The notes under the pieces are model-generated. The model was not told where the DNA came from and searched no databases. It worked only from the letters and a program-made list of their open reading frames with translations. Of a stretch of 64,000 nt of DNA, positions 9,101 through 17,354 are shown one piece after another (position 1 is the stretch's first letter; each line of letters starts with the position of its first letter). Where the stretch lies: assembly GCA_002491115.1 (NCBI GenBank), contig DKVI01000087.1:3590-67589 (forward strand), in the 5' to 3' direction. The position numbers were made by a program, and so were the translations under genes. Origin of the DNA: Lachnospiraceae bacterium UBA7182 (GTDB lineage: Bacteria; Bacillota; Clostridia; Lachnospirales; Lachnospiraceae).

Positions 9101-9712
9101 CTTACCAAGAAGAACGGTTACACAGAAAATAACACTGAGGTATATGATGTGGTTCTGCAGGTCAGCGAAAACGAAGGCGAGACCTGGTATGAGGCGGACG
9201 CAAACAGTTATCCTACCAAGAACCTGACAGTGACCATTCCTTACCCCGCGGGAACCAAAAGCGACGGTTTCGATTTTATTGCGGCACATATGTTTGCCAG
9301 CACAGATTTTAATAAAGTACCCGGCATGATCGAACAGCCAAAGGTCAAGAAGACGAGCAAAGGACTTGTGATTAAGGTCACGGGCCTTTCACCTGTAGGA
9401 ATCGCATGGAAGACGTCGACCAATAATGCTTCGTCGAATTCCTCTTCTTCCAGCAACAGTTCCTCACGGTCATCCTCCAACAGTTCCTCTTCCCGGAATA
9501 CCTCCGGCACGTCCCAGTCCGGCAGCACACCCGGGGGACAGTCAGGAACAGCGCAGGCAGGAGGAACCGGCGGTACGCCCCTGATCAGTTCCATCGGCGC
9601 GCTTACCTGGGACGACAACCCGATCCTGTTATATGCATGCCTGGCAGCAGGGACCGGTCTGGTGCTTATCATTACGGGAAGCATATTAATTGTGAAAAGG
9701 CGGAAAAGATAA
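6101..9712 (+). CDS. Large cell-surface protein with YDG/MBG-type and Ig-like modules
   Basis: A 1203-residue exported protein. A signal peptide (MRRWKGIILSALAAVLLG) is followed by a Thr/Gly-rich spacer, a beta-helix-like region of short repeats such as ITLDMNGYQW and LTIESGNF (residues 80-280), a YDG/MBG-like module with VKTYDGTTKTPEG (residues 555-640), and Ig-like modules (residues 745-850). A Ser/Asn-rich stalk (1108-1150) precedes a single C-terminal membrane segment ending in KRRKR. No LPXTG is seen, so anchoring is probably by the membrane helix. No enzymatic domain is recognised; an adhesive or structural role is inferred. purL begins 22 bases after it. Confidence 0.8.
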   Translation: MRRWKGIILSALAAVLLGSTVQLQALAVPGTGQNFIMNTQTVPTEGDTSETKETGDTSGTTGTVTTPQTTGVAQVTTGGNTVSYETITEAWRAATNSKTATIKLLKNVSTGTEGQEGTCSLSGGNITLDMNGYQWTYVNGEGASGSKDMIEVSGSKASLTVKGGEMRYEDGGNGYAGACLYATNGAKLTIESGNFASNVGPVVYTEDAKVTIKGGKYANTASTGSRTVGAVSVHGGTLNVSGGEMGSGGLALDNQGDDLEVSIKGGTFAKITSTAGSDSPEKALKIGELLADGYAFKRTGGSTQAKSRSTSAGTNDKWVTSSADLKATSISNVTAAESPVGGGTEFTFTADTEDRIFSWGTNKTITFTAKISIVQPDINEGDIMFTWTDGSGSTKPMNPTKTSGNEYICTFPFATLQKDVGTHTIRVVAKIEKLGFSWDDSIDIRIDPVSGTIDIKDLQTKYTYGEKGDDKISIYGLKETNGGQYFQTDWDGTPPSPTDIKWSYNWGTDQSDAPKNAGTYPLLVTARSSSGNHVATGGPFMVTINPRKVTPHISNNTIVKTYDGTTKTPEGVVIALDGLLETDSGVTASAASITYDNENAGEHKRVTATDIVLVNAKGNYVLAETTVSEYNGQIVPAKLIMDISHNPDTQKINRPVTITIRLFYSADDTPMTGNWIKPEDITLIVSDKGGAEKPKRVTLKGASGEYGVFTGTYTTDIPGDKDISATLGTSSNYTLSSTANDNSLTIIEKGDSAMKLTTDRTMLTYGEEATYTAEISSVDPDDKDSMAGTVQFYQGFVTDENRVGEPQNIPAAGGKASITLDKSRLTAGEQWIYAVYSGNQNFGEARGEVASTVAKKQLTWNSSDLTAYKTAGTVGEAGVYGSLTVDGIIDEGVTLTVSNTMITSGFADTIIAGNYTVQAIPRVGIWNFTPQYLPNYDLPQGNPDVAAKVTSVTELVNPPKDKDGLEYKMVMEEGLSSVPGELKGTSFGTPEEIRQELIRILTKKNGYTENNTEVYDVVLQVSENEGETWYEADANSYPTKNLTVTIPYPAGTKSDGFDFIAAHMFASTDFNKVPGMIEQPKVKKTSKGLVIKVTGLSPVGIAWKTSTNNASSNSSSSSNSSSRSSSNSSSSRNTSGTSQSGSTPGGQSGTAQAGGTGGTPLISSIGALTWDDNPILLYACLAAGTGLVLIITGSILIVKRRKR

Positions 9713-9734
9713 TTTACGACGGAGGTAAGGAACT

Positions 9735-12700
9735 ATGGTAAGACGTGTCTTTGTGGAGAAAAAAGAAGCATTTGCGGTAAAAGCGAAGGAATTACAGGAA
9801 GAGATTAAAAGTTATCTGGGGATAGGAACCGTGACGAAAGTGCGTGTACTGATCCGCTATGACGTGGAAAATATCAGCAGCGATACTTTTGAAAAGGCGT
9901 GCCATGGGATATTCGGCGAGCCGCCCGTGGATCTGGTATATCAGGAAAGTTTTGATACCGACGGGGCATCGGCTGTCTTTGGGGTGGAATATCTTCCGGG
10001 GCAGTTCGACCAGCGGGCAGATTCCGCGGTACAATGTATACAGTTTTTAAATTCTTCCGAAGAACCGGTCATCCGTACGGCGACGATCTATGTGATTGAA
10101 GGCGCTGTAACTGAGGCGGAACTGTCGGCCATCAAGTCTTTCTGCATCAATCCGGTGGATTCCAGGGAGACCGATATGGTGAAACCTGAAACTCTGGTGA
10201 CCGTATTTGACGAACCGGCCGACGTGAAGATTTTCGACGGTTTTCAGGATATGCCGGAAAGCGGCTTAAAGGATCTGTATGATTCTCTGAACCTGGCAAT
10301 GACTTTTAAGGATTTTCTTCATATTCAGAATTATTTTAAAAAGGAAGAAAAGCGCGACCCGTCCATGACGGAGATCCGGGTGCTGGACACTTACTGGTCG
10401 GATCATTGCCGTCACACGACCTTCTCCACGGAGTTGACGGAGGTGACGTTTGCGGACGGATATTACAGGAAACCCATCGAAGACACTTACCAGCAGTATC
10501 TAAGCGACCATAAGGAGATTTTTGCAGGCAGGGACGATAAATTTGTCTGCCTGATGGACCTGGCTCTGATGGCTATGAGGAAGCTGAAACGGGAAGGAAA
10601 GCTTACAGACCAGGAAGAGTCCGACGAGATCAACGCCTGCTCCATTGTAGTTCCGGTGGAAGTGGACGGACAGACGGAAGAATGGCTCGTCAATTTTAAA
10701 AACGAGACCCATAACCACCCCACGGAGATCGAGCCTTTCGGCGGCGCGGCCACCTGTCTTGGCGGCGCCATCCGCGATCCCTTATCCGGGCGTACCTATG
10801 TGTATCAGGCCATGCGCGTGACCGGTGCGGCAGATCCCACCGCTACGGTATCCGAGACTTTAAAAGGCAAGCTGCCCCAGAAGAAACTGGTGCGGGGAGC
10901 GGCCAGCGGATACAGCTCTTACGGCAATCAGATCGGCCTTGCCACCGGTTATGTAAAAGAGATTTATCACCCGGACTATGTGGCGAAGCGTATGGAGATC
11001 GGCGCGGTTATGGGGGCGGCTCCCAGGAAAGACGTAATCCGTGAGACGTCCGATCCGGGCGATATCATTATCCTTCTGGGCGGCCGTACCGGAAGGGACG
11101 GCTGCGGAGGCGCTACCGGTTCTTCCAAAGTACACACGGAAGCGTCCATAGAGACCTGCGGCGCCGAGGTCCAGAAGGGAAACGCGCCCACGGAACGCAA
11201 GATCCAGCGTCTTTTCCGCCGGCCTGAAGTGACGCGTCTGATTAAAAAATGCAATGATTTCGGCGCAGGCGGCGTGTCTGTGGCCATCGGCGAACTGGCG
11301 GACGGACTGATGGTGAATCTTGACCTGGTTCCTAAAAAATACGCGGGTCTTGACGGCACCGAGATTGCCATCTCCGAATCCCAAGAGCGTATGGCGGTGG
11401 TGGTAGACCCGAAAAATGTAGATGAATTTATGAAATACGCGGCGGAAGAGAACCTGGAATCCGTCTGCGTGGCAGAGGTGACCGAGTCTCCCAGGCTGAT
11501 CTTAAAGTGGCGGGGAAAAGAGATCGTCAATATTTCCCGGGCATTTCTGGATACCAACGGCGCCCATCAGGAGACGGCCGTGGCAGTGGACATGCCTTCT
11601 GAGGAACAGAAATATTTTGAAAGAAAAGATGTGGGCGACGTCAGAGAGGCATGGCTGAGCACACTGAAAGATCTGAATGTATGCTCTCAGAAAGGCCTGG
11701 TGGAGATGTTCGACAGTTCCATCGGCGCGGGGAGCGTGCTGATGCCCTACGGTGGTAAATACCAGTTGACGGAAACCCAGATCATGGTGGCGAAACTGCC
11801 GGTCCTGAAAGGAAAGACCGATACGGTGACCATGATGAGTTACGGTTTTGACCCGTATCTGTCCAGCTGGTCCCCCTATCACGGCGCCGTCTACGCGGTG
11901 CTGGAATCGGTGGCGAAGATCGTGGCGGGCGGCGGGGATTATCGTAAGATCCGCTTTACCTTCCAGGAATATTTTTGCAGGATGACGGAAAATCCCCACC
12001 GCTGGAGCCAGCCGTTCGCGGCGCTTCTGGGCGCATACAGCGCGCAGATGGGATTTGGCCTGCCATCCATCGGCGGTAAGGACAGTATGTCCGGCACCTT
12101 CAACGAGATCGATGTGCCGCCGACTCTGGTTTCCTTTGCGGTGGATATCGCAAGCTGCCGGCATATTCTGACGCCGGAGTTAAAGAAAGCCGGAAATAAA
12201 TTGGTGCTTTTAAAGATCGACAGGGATGCCTACGATTTGCCAGATTATGCCCAGGCCATGGATCAGTACGGGAAATTCTTTGAGGATGTGAAGGCAGGAA
12301 AGATCGTGTCCGCTTACGCACTGGACGGTAAAGGGATCGTCGCGGCGGTCAGCAAGATGGCCTTCGGCAATAAGCTGGGTGTGAAACTGGAACACAATCT
12401 GGACCCGAGAGACGCTTTCGCGCCGGGCTTTGGATCTGTTGTGGCGGAGATTCCCGACGGCAAGGTGGGAGAACTGTCCATCACCTATACCCTGATTGGT
12501 GAAGTGACCGAAAGCGGCTTCTCCTACGGAAACGTATCAATCTCCATGGAAGAGGCGCTGGAAGCATGGACGGGAACGCTGGAAAAAGTATTTCCGACCA
12601 CGGCGGTAAAGAGTAAAGAAATGCTGGATACGCCTGTGTATCGTTCGGGCAGTATCTATGTATGTAAACATAAAGTGGCAAGACCGACAGTATTTATCCC

Positions 12701-13478
12701 GGTATTCCCGGGTACCAACTGCGAGTATGACAGTGCCAGGGCGTTTGAGCGCGCCGGCGCGGATGTGGTGACGAAGATTTTCCGGAATCTGAGCGAGCAA
12801 GATATCCTGGAGTCGGTGGACGCCTTTGAAGATGCCATCAGCCAGGCGCAGATCATCATGTTCCCGGGCGGCTTCTCGGCAGGCGACGAGCCGGACGGTT
12901 CGGCGAAATTCTTTGCCACCGCCTTCCAGAATGAGAAGATCAAAGAAGCCGTCAGAAAGCTTCTGGATGAAAGAGACGGACTGATCCTTGGCATCTGCAA
13001 CGGTTTCCAGGCTTTGGTTAAGTTGGGGCTACTGCCCCATGGTGAGATCGTGGGACAGACGCCGGATTCGCCGACGCTGACTTTCAATACGATCAACAGG
13101 CATATTTCCCGTATGGTCTATACGAAAGTCGTGACGGACAAGTCCCCGTGGCTTGCGGGCGCGGCTTTGGGCGGAACCTATGTGATCCCGGCTTCCCACG
13201 GCGAGGGCCGGTTCGTGGCTCCGAAAGAGTGGATTGATAAACTGTTCGCCAACGGACAGGTAGCCACCCAGTATGTGGACCTGGACGGCAATCCTACCAT
13301 GGATGAAGACTGGAATGTAAACGGTTCCTATGCTGCCATCGAAGGCATCATAAGCCCCGACGGACGCATCTTCGGCAAGATGGGCCATTCCGAACGAAGA
13401 GGTGAGGCGGTGGCCATGAACATCTACGGGGAACAGGATATGAGAATATTTGAATCAGGTGTGGAATATTTTAAATAA
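9735..13478 (+). CDS. purL: Phosphoribosylformylglycinamidine synthase, single-chain
   Basis: A 1247-residue ATP-dependent FGAM synthase that converts FGAR and glutamine to FGAM in purine biosynthesis. It joins the PurS-like N-terminus, two AIRS-type synthase halves (substrate motif HCRHTTFSTE, and KNETHNHPTEIEPFGGAAT near residue 320) and a C-terminal class I glutaminase. The glutaminase nucleophile is Cys1088 in GICNGFQ and a catalytic His1155 lies in SHGEGRF. The length matches single-chain enzymes. The start has GGAGG 9 bases upstream. It sits apart from other purine genes and only 22 bases behind a surface-protein gene, which is unusual. Confidence 0.95.
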   Translation: MVRRVFVEKKEAFAVKAKELQEEIKSYLGIGTVTKVRVLIRYDVENISSDTFEKACHGIFGEPPVDLVYQESFDTDGASAVFGVEYLPGQFDQRADSAVQCIQFLNSSEEPVIRTATIYVIEGAVTEAELSAIKSFCINPVDSRETDMVKPETLVTVFDEPADVKIFDGFQDMPESGLKDLYDSLNLAMTFKDFLHIQNYFKKEEKRDPSMTEIRVLDTYWSDHCRHTTFSTELTEVTFADGYYRKPIEDTYQQYLSDHKEIFAGRDDKFVCLMDLALMAMRKLKREGKLTDQEESDEINACSIVVPVEVDGQTEEWLVNFKNETHNHPTEIEPFGGAATCLGGAIRDPLSGRTYVYQAMRVTGAADPTATVSETLKGKLPQKKLVRGAASGYSSYGNQIGLATGYVKEIYHPDYVAKRMEIGAVMGAAPRKDVIRETSDPGDIIILLGGRTGRDGCGGATGSSKVHTEASIETCGAEVQKGNAPTERKIQRLFRRPEVTRLIKKCNDFGAGGVSVAIGELADGLMVNLDLVPKKYAGLDGTEIAISESQERMAVVVDPKNVDEFMKYAAEENLESVCVAEVTESPRLILKWRGKEIVNISRAFLDTNGAHQETAVAVDMPSEEQKYFERKDVGDVREAWLSTLKDLNVCSQKGLVEMFDSSIGAGSVLMPYGGKYQLTETQIMVAKLPVLKGKTDTVTMMSYGFDPYLSSWSPYHGAVYAVLESVAKIVAGGGDYRKIRFTFQEYFCRMTENPHRWSQPFAALLGAYSAQMGFGLPSIGGKDSMSGTFNEIDVPPTLVSFAVDIASCRHILTPELKKAGNKLVLLKIDRDAYDLPDYAQAMDQYGKFFEDVKAGKIVSAYALDGKGIVAAVSKMAFGNKLGVKLEHNLDPRDAFAPGFGSVVAEIPDGKVGELSITYTLIGEVTESGFSYGNVSISMEEALEAWTGTLEKVFPTTAVKSKEMLDTPVYRSGSIYVCKHKVARPTVFIPVFPGTNCEYDSARAFERAGADVVTKIFRNLSEQDILESVDAFEDAISQAQIIMFPGGFSAGDEPDGSAKFFATAFQNEKIKEAVRKLLDERDGLILGICNGFQALVKLGLLPHGEIVGQTPDSPTLTFNTINRHISRMVYTKVVTDKSPWLAGAALGGTYVIPASHGEGRFVAPKEWIDKLFANGQVATQYVDLDGNPTMDEDWNVNGSYAAIEGIISPDGRIFGKMGHSERRGEAVAMNIYGEQDMRIFESGVEYFK

Positions 13479-13488
13479 AAGACAGGAA

Positions 13489-13520
13489 AGGGGCTGCGAG
13501 GATATGCAGCCTCTTTTTTC
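13489..13520 (+). terminator. Terminator after purL
   Basis: The hairpin AGGGGCTGC (13489-13497) / GCAGCCTCT (13505-13513) contains one G-T pair and is followed by a run of T residues. It is placed 11 bases after the purL stop. Confidence 0.8.
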
Positions 13521-13538
13521 CCGGTTGTAAAATATTCG

Positions 13539-13580
13539 TTGTAAGTTAGCTAAAAAATGCTATAATAAAAACAGCTAAAT
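13539..13580 (+). promoter_or_regulatory. Promoter with TTAGCTAA palindrome
   Basis: TTGTAA (13539-13544) and TATAAT (13561-13566) are spaced 16 bases. The palindrome TTAGCTAA (13546-13553) lies in the spacer and AGCTAAAT recurs at 13573-13580, a likely operator for the antitoxin downstream. Confidence 0.6.
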
Positions 13581-13596
13581 AAAAGGAGGGATATTC

Positions 13597-13839
13597 GTGA
13601 TTCAGGCTATGGCGACTGCAACGGAAATGCAGAATAATTTTGGAAGATATCTGAATATGGTCATGAATGGAAATGAAGTGATCGTAACAAAAAATGGAAA
13701 AGAGGTTGGAAGATTTATTCCCAAGGACGCCGTTGTTTCTTATCTGACAGATTCCCTTACAGGAGTCCTTACAGGCGAATATAATTTTGAAGAGGAACGG
13801 GAAAGAGGACTGAAAGAGAAATATGAGATTGCTGATTGA
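13597..13839 (+). CDS. Phd/YefM-family antitoxin (second module)
   Basis: An 80-residue antitoxin beginning at GTG with AAGGAGGG 7 bases upstream. An internal ATG at 13609 is an alternative start. The fold is indicated by TATEMQNNFGRYLNMV and NEVIVTKNGKEVGRFIP, and the acidic C-terminal tail would be the toxin-binding part. It overlaps the PIN-domain toxin by 17 bases, so the pair is translated together. The palindrome between the -35 and -10 boxes suggests autoregulation. It is only distantly similar to the antitoxin at 5306. Confidence 0.85.
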   Translation: MIQAMATATEMQNNFGRYLNMVMNGNEVIVTKNGKEVGRFIPKDAVVSYLTDSLTGVLTGEYNFEEERERGLKEKYEIAD

Positions 13840-14230
13840 CGCGAATGTTTTGCTGGATGTATTACAAAAGAGAGAGCCGCATTATCATGCTTCGTCACTT
13901 ATTTGGAAATTATGCGAAACGGGACAGGCAGAGGGATATATTTCTTCTTTGACAATTGCCAATCTTTTCTATGTGATGAGAAAAGAGCTGAACTTTGAAA
14001 AAATCGAAGATATTTTTCATAAACTGAAGGTCATTTTTCGGATTGCGGATTTTTGCGCTTCTGATCTTACAAAAGCTGTAGAAATGAAATGGGATGACTT
14101 TGAAGATGCAATACAGAGTGCGATTGCAGAACGTATGGATGTACATTACATTATTACAAGGAATGTTCGTGATTTCAGAGAAAGCAAAGTCAGTGCGTTT
14201 ACTCCCGCAGAGTATTTGAATAGAATTTAA
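13823..14230 (+). CDS. PIN-domain (VapC-like) toxin
   Basis: A 135-residue PIN-fold ribonuclease toxin. Acidic metal-binding positions are visible as D6 in LLIDANVLLD, D95 in DDFEDAIQ and D117 in TRNVRDF. The position often occupied by Glu in the second motif is Asn47 (SSLTIANLFYV), which I believe is common in this clostridial PIN subgroup. The reading frame begins inside the antitoxin's last codons. VapC-type toxins cut tRNA or rRNA; the target here is unknown. A Phd-type antitoxin paired with a PIN toxin is a frequent hybrid arrangement. Confidence 0.83.
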   Translation: MRLLIDANVLLDVLQKREPHYHASSLIWKLCETGQAEGYISSLTIANLFYVMRKELNFEKIEDIFHKLKVIFRIADFCASDLTKAVEMKWDDFEDAIQSAIAERMDVHYIITRNVRDFRESKVSAFTPAEYLNRI

Positions 14231-14254
14231 GCTGATAGAAGGTGTAGCAGAACA

Positions 14255-15613
14255 ATGGCGGAGCAGAAAAATGATTTTGGCGAAGGCAGTGTGGCGAAAA
14301 ATATCATAAGCATAGCGGTTCCCATGACCGTCGCGCAGATTCTGAACCTCTTGTATAATCTGGTAGACCGGATCTACATCGGGCATATTCCGGGGGCGGA
14401 CTCGCTGGCGCTGACGGGTGTGGGGCTGACTTTCCCGATTGTGAGCATGATCGTGGCGTTTGCAGGGCTGTTTGGTATGGGCGGCGCGCCGCTTTGCTCT
14501 ATCGCCAGGGGTAAAAACGACCTGAAACAGGCGGAAGATATCATGCAGAATGCCTTCTGGATGCTGATCCTGACGGGACTTGCGGTTACGGCGGTCGGCT
14601 ATGGGATCGAACGGCCTCTTTTATATGGCCTGGGGGCCAGCGACGCCACTTATATATACGCCAGCGCTTATCTTAAGATCTATCTTGCGGGCAGCCTGTT
14701 TCTTATGATCGAGCTGGGAATGAATCCGTATATCAATTCCCAGGGGTTCGGGAAGACCGGCATGATTACGGTGGCGCTGGGAGCGGTGATGAATCTTGTG
14801 CTGGACCCACTGTTTATCTTTGTATTTCATATGGGTGTGAAGGGGGCGGCTTTGGCGACGGTCATCGCCCAGTTATGTTCCGCTGCCTGGGTGCTTCTTT
14901 TTCTTACAGGGAAAAAGCCTGTACTTCGCCTGAAACTTAGATGGGGCATACCCGACTGGAATCTGGTAGGGCAGATTATGGCGCTTGGCACTTCCAGCTT
15001 TATTATGAACTTTACCAACAGTGTGGTGCAGGTAGTTTGTAACAGGCAGTTACAGTTTTACGGGGGCGACCTGTATGTGGGCGTTATGACGGTTTTAAAT
15101 TCAATCCGCGAGGTGCTGACGATGGTGGTGGTCGGCATGGCCAATGGCGCCCAGCCGGTGATTGGCTTTAACTATGGAGCGGGCAAAAAGGACAGGGTCA
15201 GGCAGGGCATTCGCTTTATGACGACCGTATGTATCGTATATACCTGTATAGCGTGGATCATAACCCTTGCTTTCCCGGAGTCTTTTATCCGGATGTTCAA
15301 TTCGGACCCGGGTCTTCTGAAAGCCGGTGTGCCTGCCATGCATATTTATTTTTTCGGTTTCTGTTTTATGGCGCTGCAGTTTTCCGGACAGACCACTTTC
15401 CAGGCCCTGGGTCAGGCGCGGTATGCGATCGTATTCTCCCTGTTCCGTAAGATTGTCATCGTGGTGCCCCTGACTCTTTTGCTCCCGCTTATCCCGGGAA
15501 TCGGCCTTTACGGCGTCTTTCTGGCAGAGCCGATCTCCAATCTCGTCGGCGGATGCGCGAGCTTTTTCACGATGATCTGCGTGATCTGGAAGGGGAAGCT
15601 GTCGGAAAAATAA
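14255..15613 (+). CDS. MATE-family efflux transporter
   Basis: A 452-residue membrane protein with about twelve hydrophobic segments, of the MATE/DinF-like multidrug and toxin extrusion family, which exports organic compounds with Na+ or H+ exchange. Typical features are the N-terminal IAVPMTVAQILNLLYNLVDRIYIG, with the VDRIYIG segment after helix 1, and the paired two-half organisation with a second DRVRQGI loop near residue 310. The start follows AGAAGGTG. It lies 25 bases after the PIN toxin, perhaps by chance readthrough rather than shared function. The substrate cannot be predicted. Confidence 0.9.
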   Translation: MAEQKNDFGEGSVAKNIISIAVPMTVAQILNLLYNLVDRIYIGHIPGADSLALTGVGLTFPIVSMIVAFAGLFGMGGAPLCSIARGKNDLKQAEDIMQNAFWMLILTGLAVTAVGYGIERPLLYGLGASDATYIYASAYLKIYLAGSLFLMIELGMNPYINSQGFGKTGMITVALGAVMNLVLDPLFIFVFHMGVKGAALATVIAQLCSAAWVLLFLTGKKPVLRLKLRWGIPDWNLVGQIMALGTSSFIMNFTNSVVQVVCNRQLQFYGGDLYVGVMTVLNSIREVLTMVVVGMANGAQPVIGFNYGAGKKDRVRQGIRFMTTVCIVYTCIAWIITLAFPESFIRMFNSDPGLLKAGVPAMHIYFFGFCFMALQFSGQTTFQALGQARYAIVFSLFRKIVIVVPLTLLLPLIPGIGLYGVFLAEPISNLVGGCASFFTMICVIWKGKLSEK

Positions 15614-15715
15614 TTTTTGATTAAAAATGAAGTGGGAATTACCAGAAAAACCCGGCATAATTTCCTCCAGGATTCAGGATACTATCCTTGTAATTATCTA
15701 AAGGAGGAAATGAAT

Positions 15716-16036
15716 ATGACCAGATTAGACTGCTCAGTTGTAAATTGCACCTACAATAAGGATAATTCCTGCTGCAAGGACAATATCCATGTAGGCGGAC
15801 GCGATGCGAGAGTGACCGACCAGACCTGCTGTGACAGCTTCCAGGAGCGCAGAACGGACGGCGCCTGCAATGTCAATGAGATTCCCAGCAAGCCTACGGA
15901 GGTTTCCTGTGACGCCACAAGCTGCACCTACAACCATTTGTGCAAATGCCATGCTGACCAGATCCAGGTGGCCGGTTCCAACGCCTGCAAATGCGACCAG
16001 ACTGAGTGTGCTACTTTTAATTGCGAATGTAAATAA
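15716..16036 (+). CDS. DUF1540 protein with two cysteine-rich repeats
   Basis: A 106-residue protein made of two similar Cys-rich modules: one near residues 4-46 (DCSVVNCTYN ... DQTCCDSF) and one near 63-106 (SCDATSCTYN ... DQTECATF). This is the DUF1540 pattern common in Clostridia, with spaced cysteines that suggest metal binding; the function is unknown. The start at 15716 is chosen because AGGAGG (15702-15707) is 8 bases upstream, whereas the upstream in-frame ATG at 15710 is too close and a longer extension lacks a ribosome site. It appears monocistronic. Confidence 0.85.
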   Translation: MTRLDCSVVNCTYNKDNSCCKDNIHVGGRDARVTDQTCCDSFQERRTDGACNVNEIPSKPTEVSCDATSCTYNHLCKCHADQIQVAGSNACKCDQTECATFNCECK

Positions 16037-16043
16037 CCCCTGC

Positions 16044-16076
16044 AATCCGCATTGCCGCCAGCCGGCAGTGCGGATT
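16044..16076 (+). other. Strong hairpin without T-tract
   Basis: AATCCGCA (16044-16051) pairs with TGCGGATT (16069-16076), with an inner TGCCG/CGGCA stem. No T-run follows on either strand, so it may be an mRNA-stabilising 3' hairpin or a weak terminator of the DUF1540 gene. Confidence 0.45.
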
Positions 16077-16102
16077 AAAACTATAGGTACATAGGAGATT
16101 AT

Positions 16103-16672
16103 ATGATATACACATGGGAAGATATCGAAGAACACGTCGCTGTCTGCACCTGCTGTCCGTTATGTAAGACCAGGCGCCTGCCTGTCATGGGACGCGGGAA
16201 CCGTCAGTCTGCGCTCATGCTGATCGCGGAAGCCCCCGGAGGGCAGGAAGATCAGCAGGGGATTCCGTTTGTGGGAAGCTCCGGAGAGGTACTGGACAGG
16301 CTTTTGCAGGACTGCGGACTGAAAAGAGAAGACATTTATATTACCAACATTATAAAATGCCATCCTCCCGGCAACCGCGATCCGAAAGAAGAAGAAAAAG
16401 AGGCATGTTTTCCGTATCTGAAATACGAAACATACCTCTTGAAGCCGGAAATCATTGTCTGCCTTGGCCGTGTGGCGGCGCAGCGCATTATAACGCCGGA
16501 TTTTAAAATCACCAGACAGCACGGAACCTGGATCTACCGGAAAAACTGTGCCCTGACTGCTACTTATCATCCTTCGGCAATTCTAAGAGACGCCTCTAAA
16601 TACGAGATTGTGAAAGAAGACTTTTGTGAAATCGCAAAAAAGAGGGCCCAGTTGCTGGCGAAACAGAGTTGA
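16103..16672 (+). CDS. Family 4 uracil-DNA glycosylase (Fe-S)
   Basis: A 189-residue DNA repair glycosylase that would remove uracil from DNA. Motif A is IAEAPGGQEDQQGIPFVG at residues 42-59. Iron-sulfur cysteines of the family appear as CTCCPLC (15-21), C86 in IIKCHPPGNRDP, and C102. The C-terminal catalytic-loop motif is TYHPSAILR. Length agrees with the family. It overlaps an upstream ATG of the next gene, whose better start is 16699, so the two genes are probably cotranscribed. It may be involved in deamination repair in an anaerobe. Confidence 0.9.
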   Translation: MIYTWEDIEEHVAVCTCCPLCKTRRLPVMGRGNRQSALMLIAEAPGGQEDQQGIPFVGSSGEVLDRLLQDCGLKREDIYITNIIKCHPPGNRDPKEEEKEACFPYLKYETYLLKPEIIVCLGRVAAQRIITPDFKITRQHGTWIYRKNCALTATYHPSAILRDASKYEIVKEDFCEIAKKRAQLLAKQS

Positions 16673-16698
16673 TGAATGAAATTTTGGGGAGGTATCTT

Positions 16699-17340
16699 AT
16701 GAAATTTGCCATGTCGTACAGTTGCGGGAAGGACAGTACCCTGGCCTTCCACAAAATGGTGGAGCAGGGGCATAAGCCCGTATGCCTGGTTGTTATGGTC
16801 AATGAAGCCGCGGGGCGTTCCTATTTCCACGGCGCGGACCCTGATATGCTGGAACGCTATTCGGAGGCCCTGGCGCTTCCGATGATCACCTGCCCGGCAG
16901 AAGGAAAGACTTATCAGTCAGCCTTTGAAGCGGGTTTGATGAAAGCAAAAAGCATGGGGGCCGAAGCGGTCTGCTTTGGCGACATTGATATTGAGCAGAA
17001 CCGAAGGTGGGAAGAAGAACGCTGCAAGGCCGTCGGGCTGCTCCCTTTCTTTCCGCTGTGGCAGCGGGGGCGGGAGGAAATTGTGTATGAGCTGGTCCGG
17101 CTGGGCTATCAGTGTCTGATTAAAAGCGTCAACCGGACGGTTCTGCCCATGAGTCTTTTAGGAACATTGATTGACGAGACGTCTATCCTGGCCATGAAGT
17201 CGGCAGGCATTGATATTTGCGGGGAAAACGGCGAGTATCACACGCTTGCAGTGGATGGGCCGGTGTTCCACAAACCGCTGTGTTTCCAGGTCGGTGATAG
17301 AATCGAAATGGGAGATTATGCGGTTGTGTATATTAAATAG
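16699..17340 (+). CDS. Dph6/MJ0570-like ATP pyrophosphatase
   Basis: A 213-residue PP-loop ATPase of the diphthine-ammonia ligase (DUF71) family. The PP-loop is SYSCGKDSTLA near residue 6 and the family-specific GENGEYHTLAVDGP lies near residue 181. Bacteria lack diphthamide, so the substrate is unknown; some members are linked to B12 or amidation reactions. The start at 16699 is chosen over 16669 because GGGGAGG is 6 bases upstream. It is convergent with the flavodoxin-like gene at 17355, only 14 bases away. Confidence 0.82.
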   Translation: MKFAMSYSCGKDSTLAFHKMVEQGHKPVCLVVMVNEAAGRSYFHGADPDMLERYSEALALPMITCPAEGKTYQSAFEAGLMKAKSMGAEAVCFGDIDIEQNRRWEEERCKAVGLLPFFPLWQRGREEIVYELVRLGYQCLIKSVNRTVLPMSLLGTLIDETSILAMKSAGIDICGENGEYHTLAVDGPVFHKPLCFQVGDRIEMGDYAVVYIK

Positions 17341-17354
17341 CCGGCAAAGCACGG

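Noticed and set aside
9424..9540. Serine-rich repetitive stretch considered as a tandem repeat or CRISPR-like array.
   Set aside because: It is a low-complexity Ser/Asn stalk in frame within the surface protein, with varied codons and no regular spacer structure.
16044..16076. Hairpin after the DUF1540 gene considered as an intrinsic terminator.
   Set aside because: No T-run follows on either strand; it is listed only as a hairpin.
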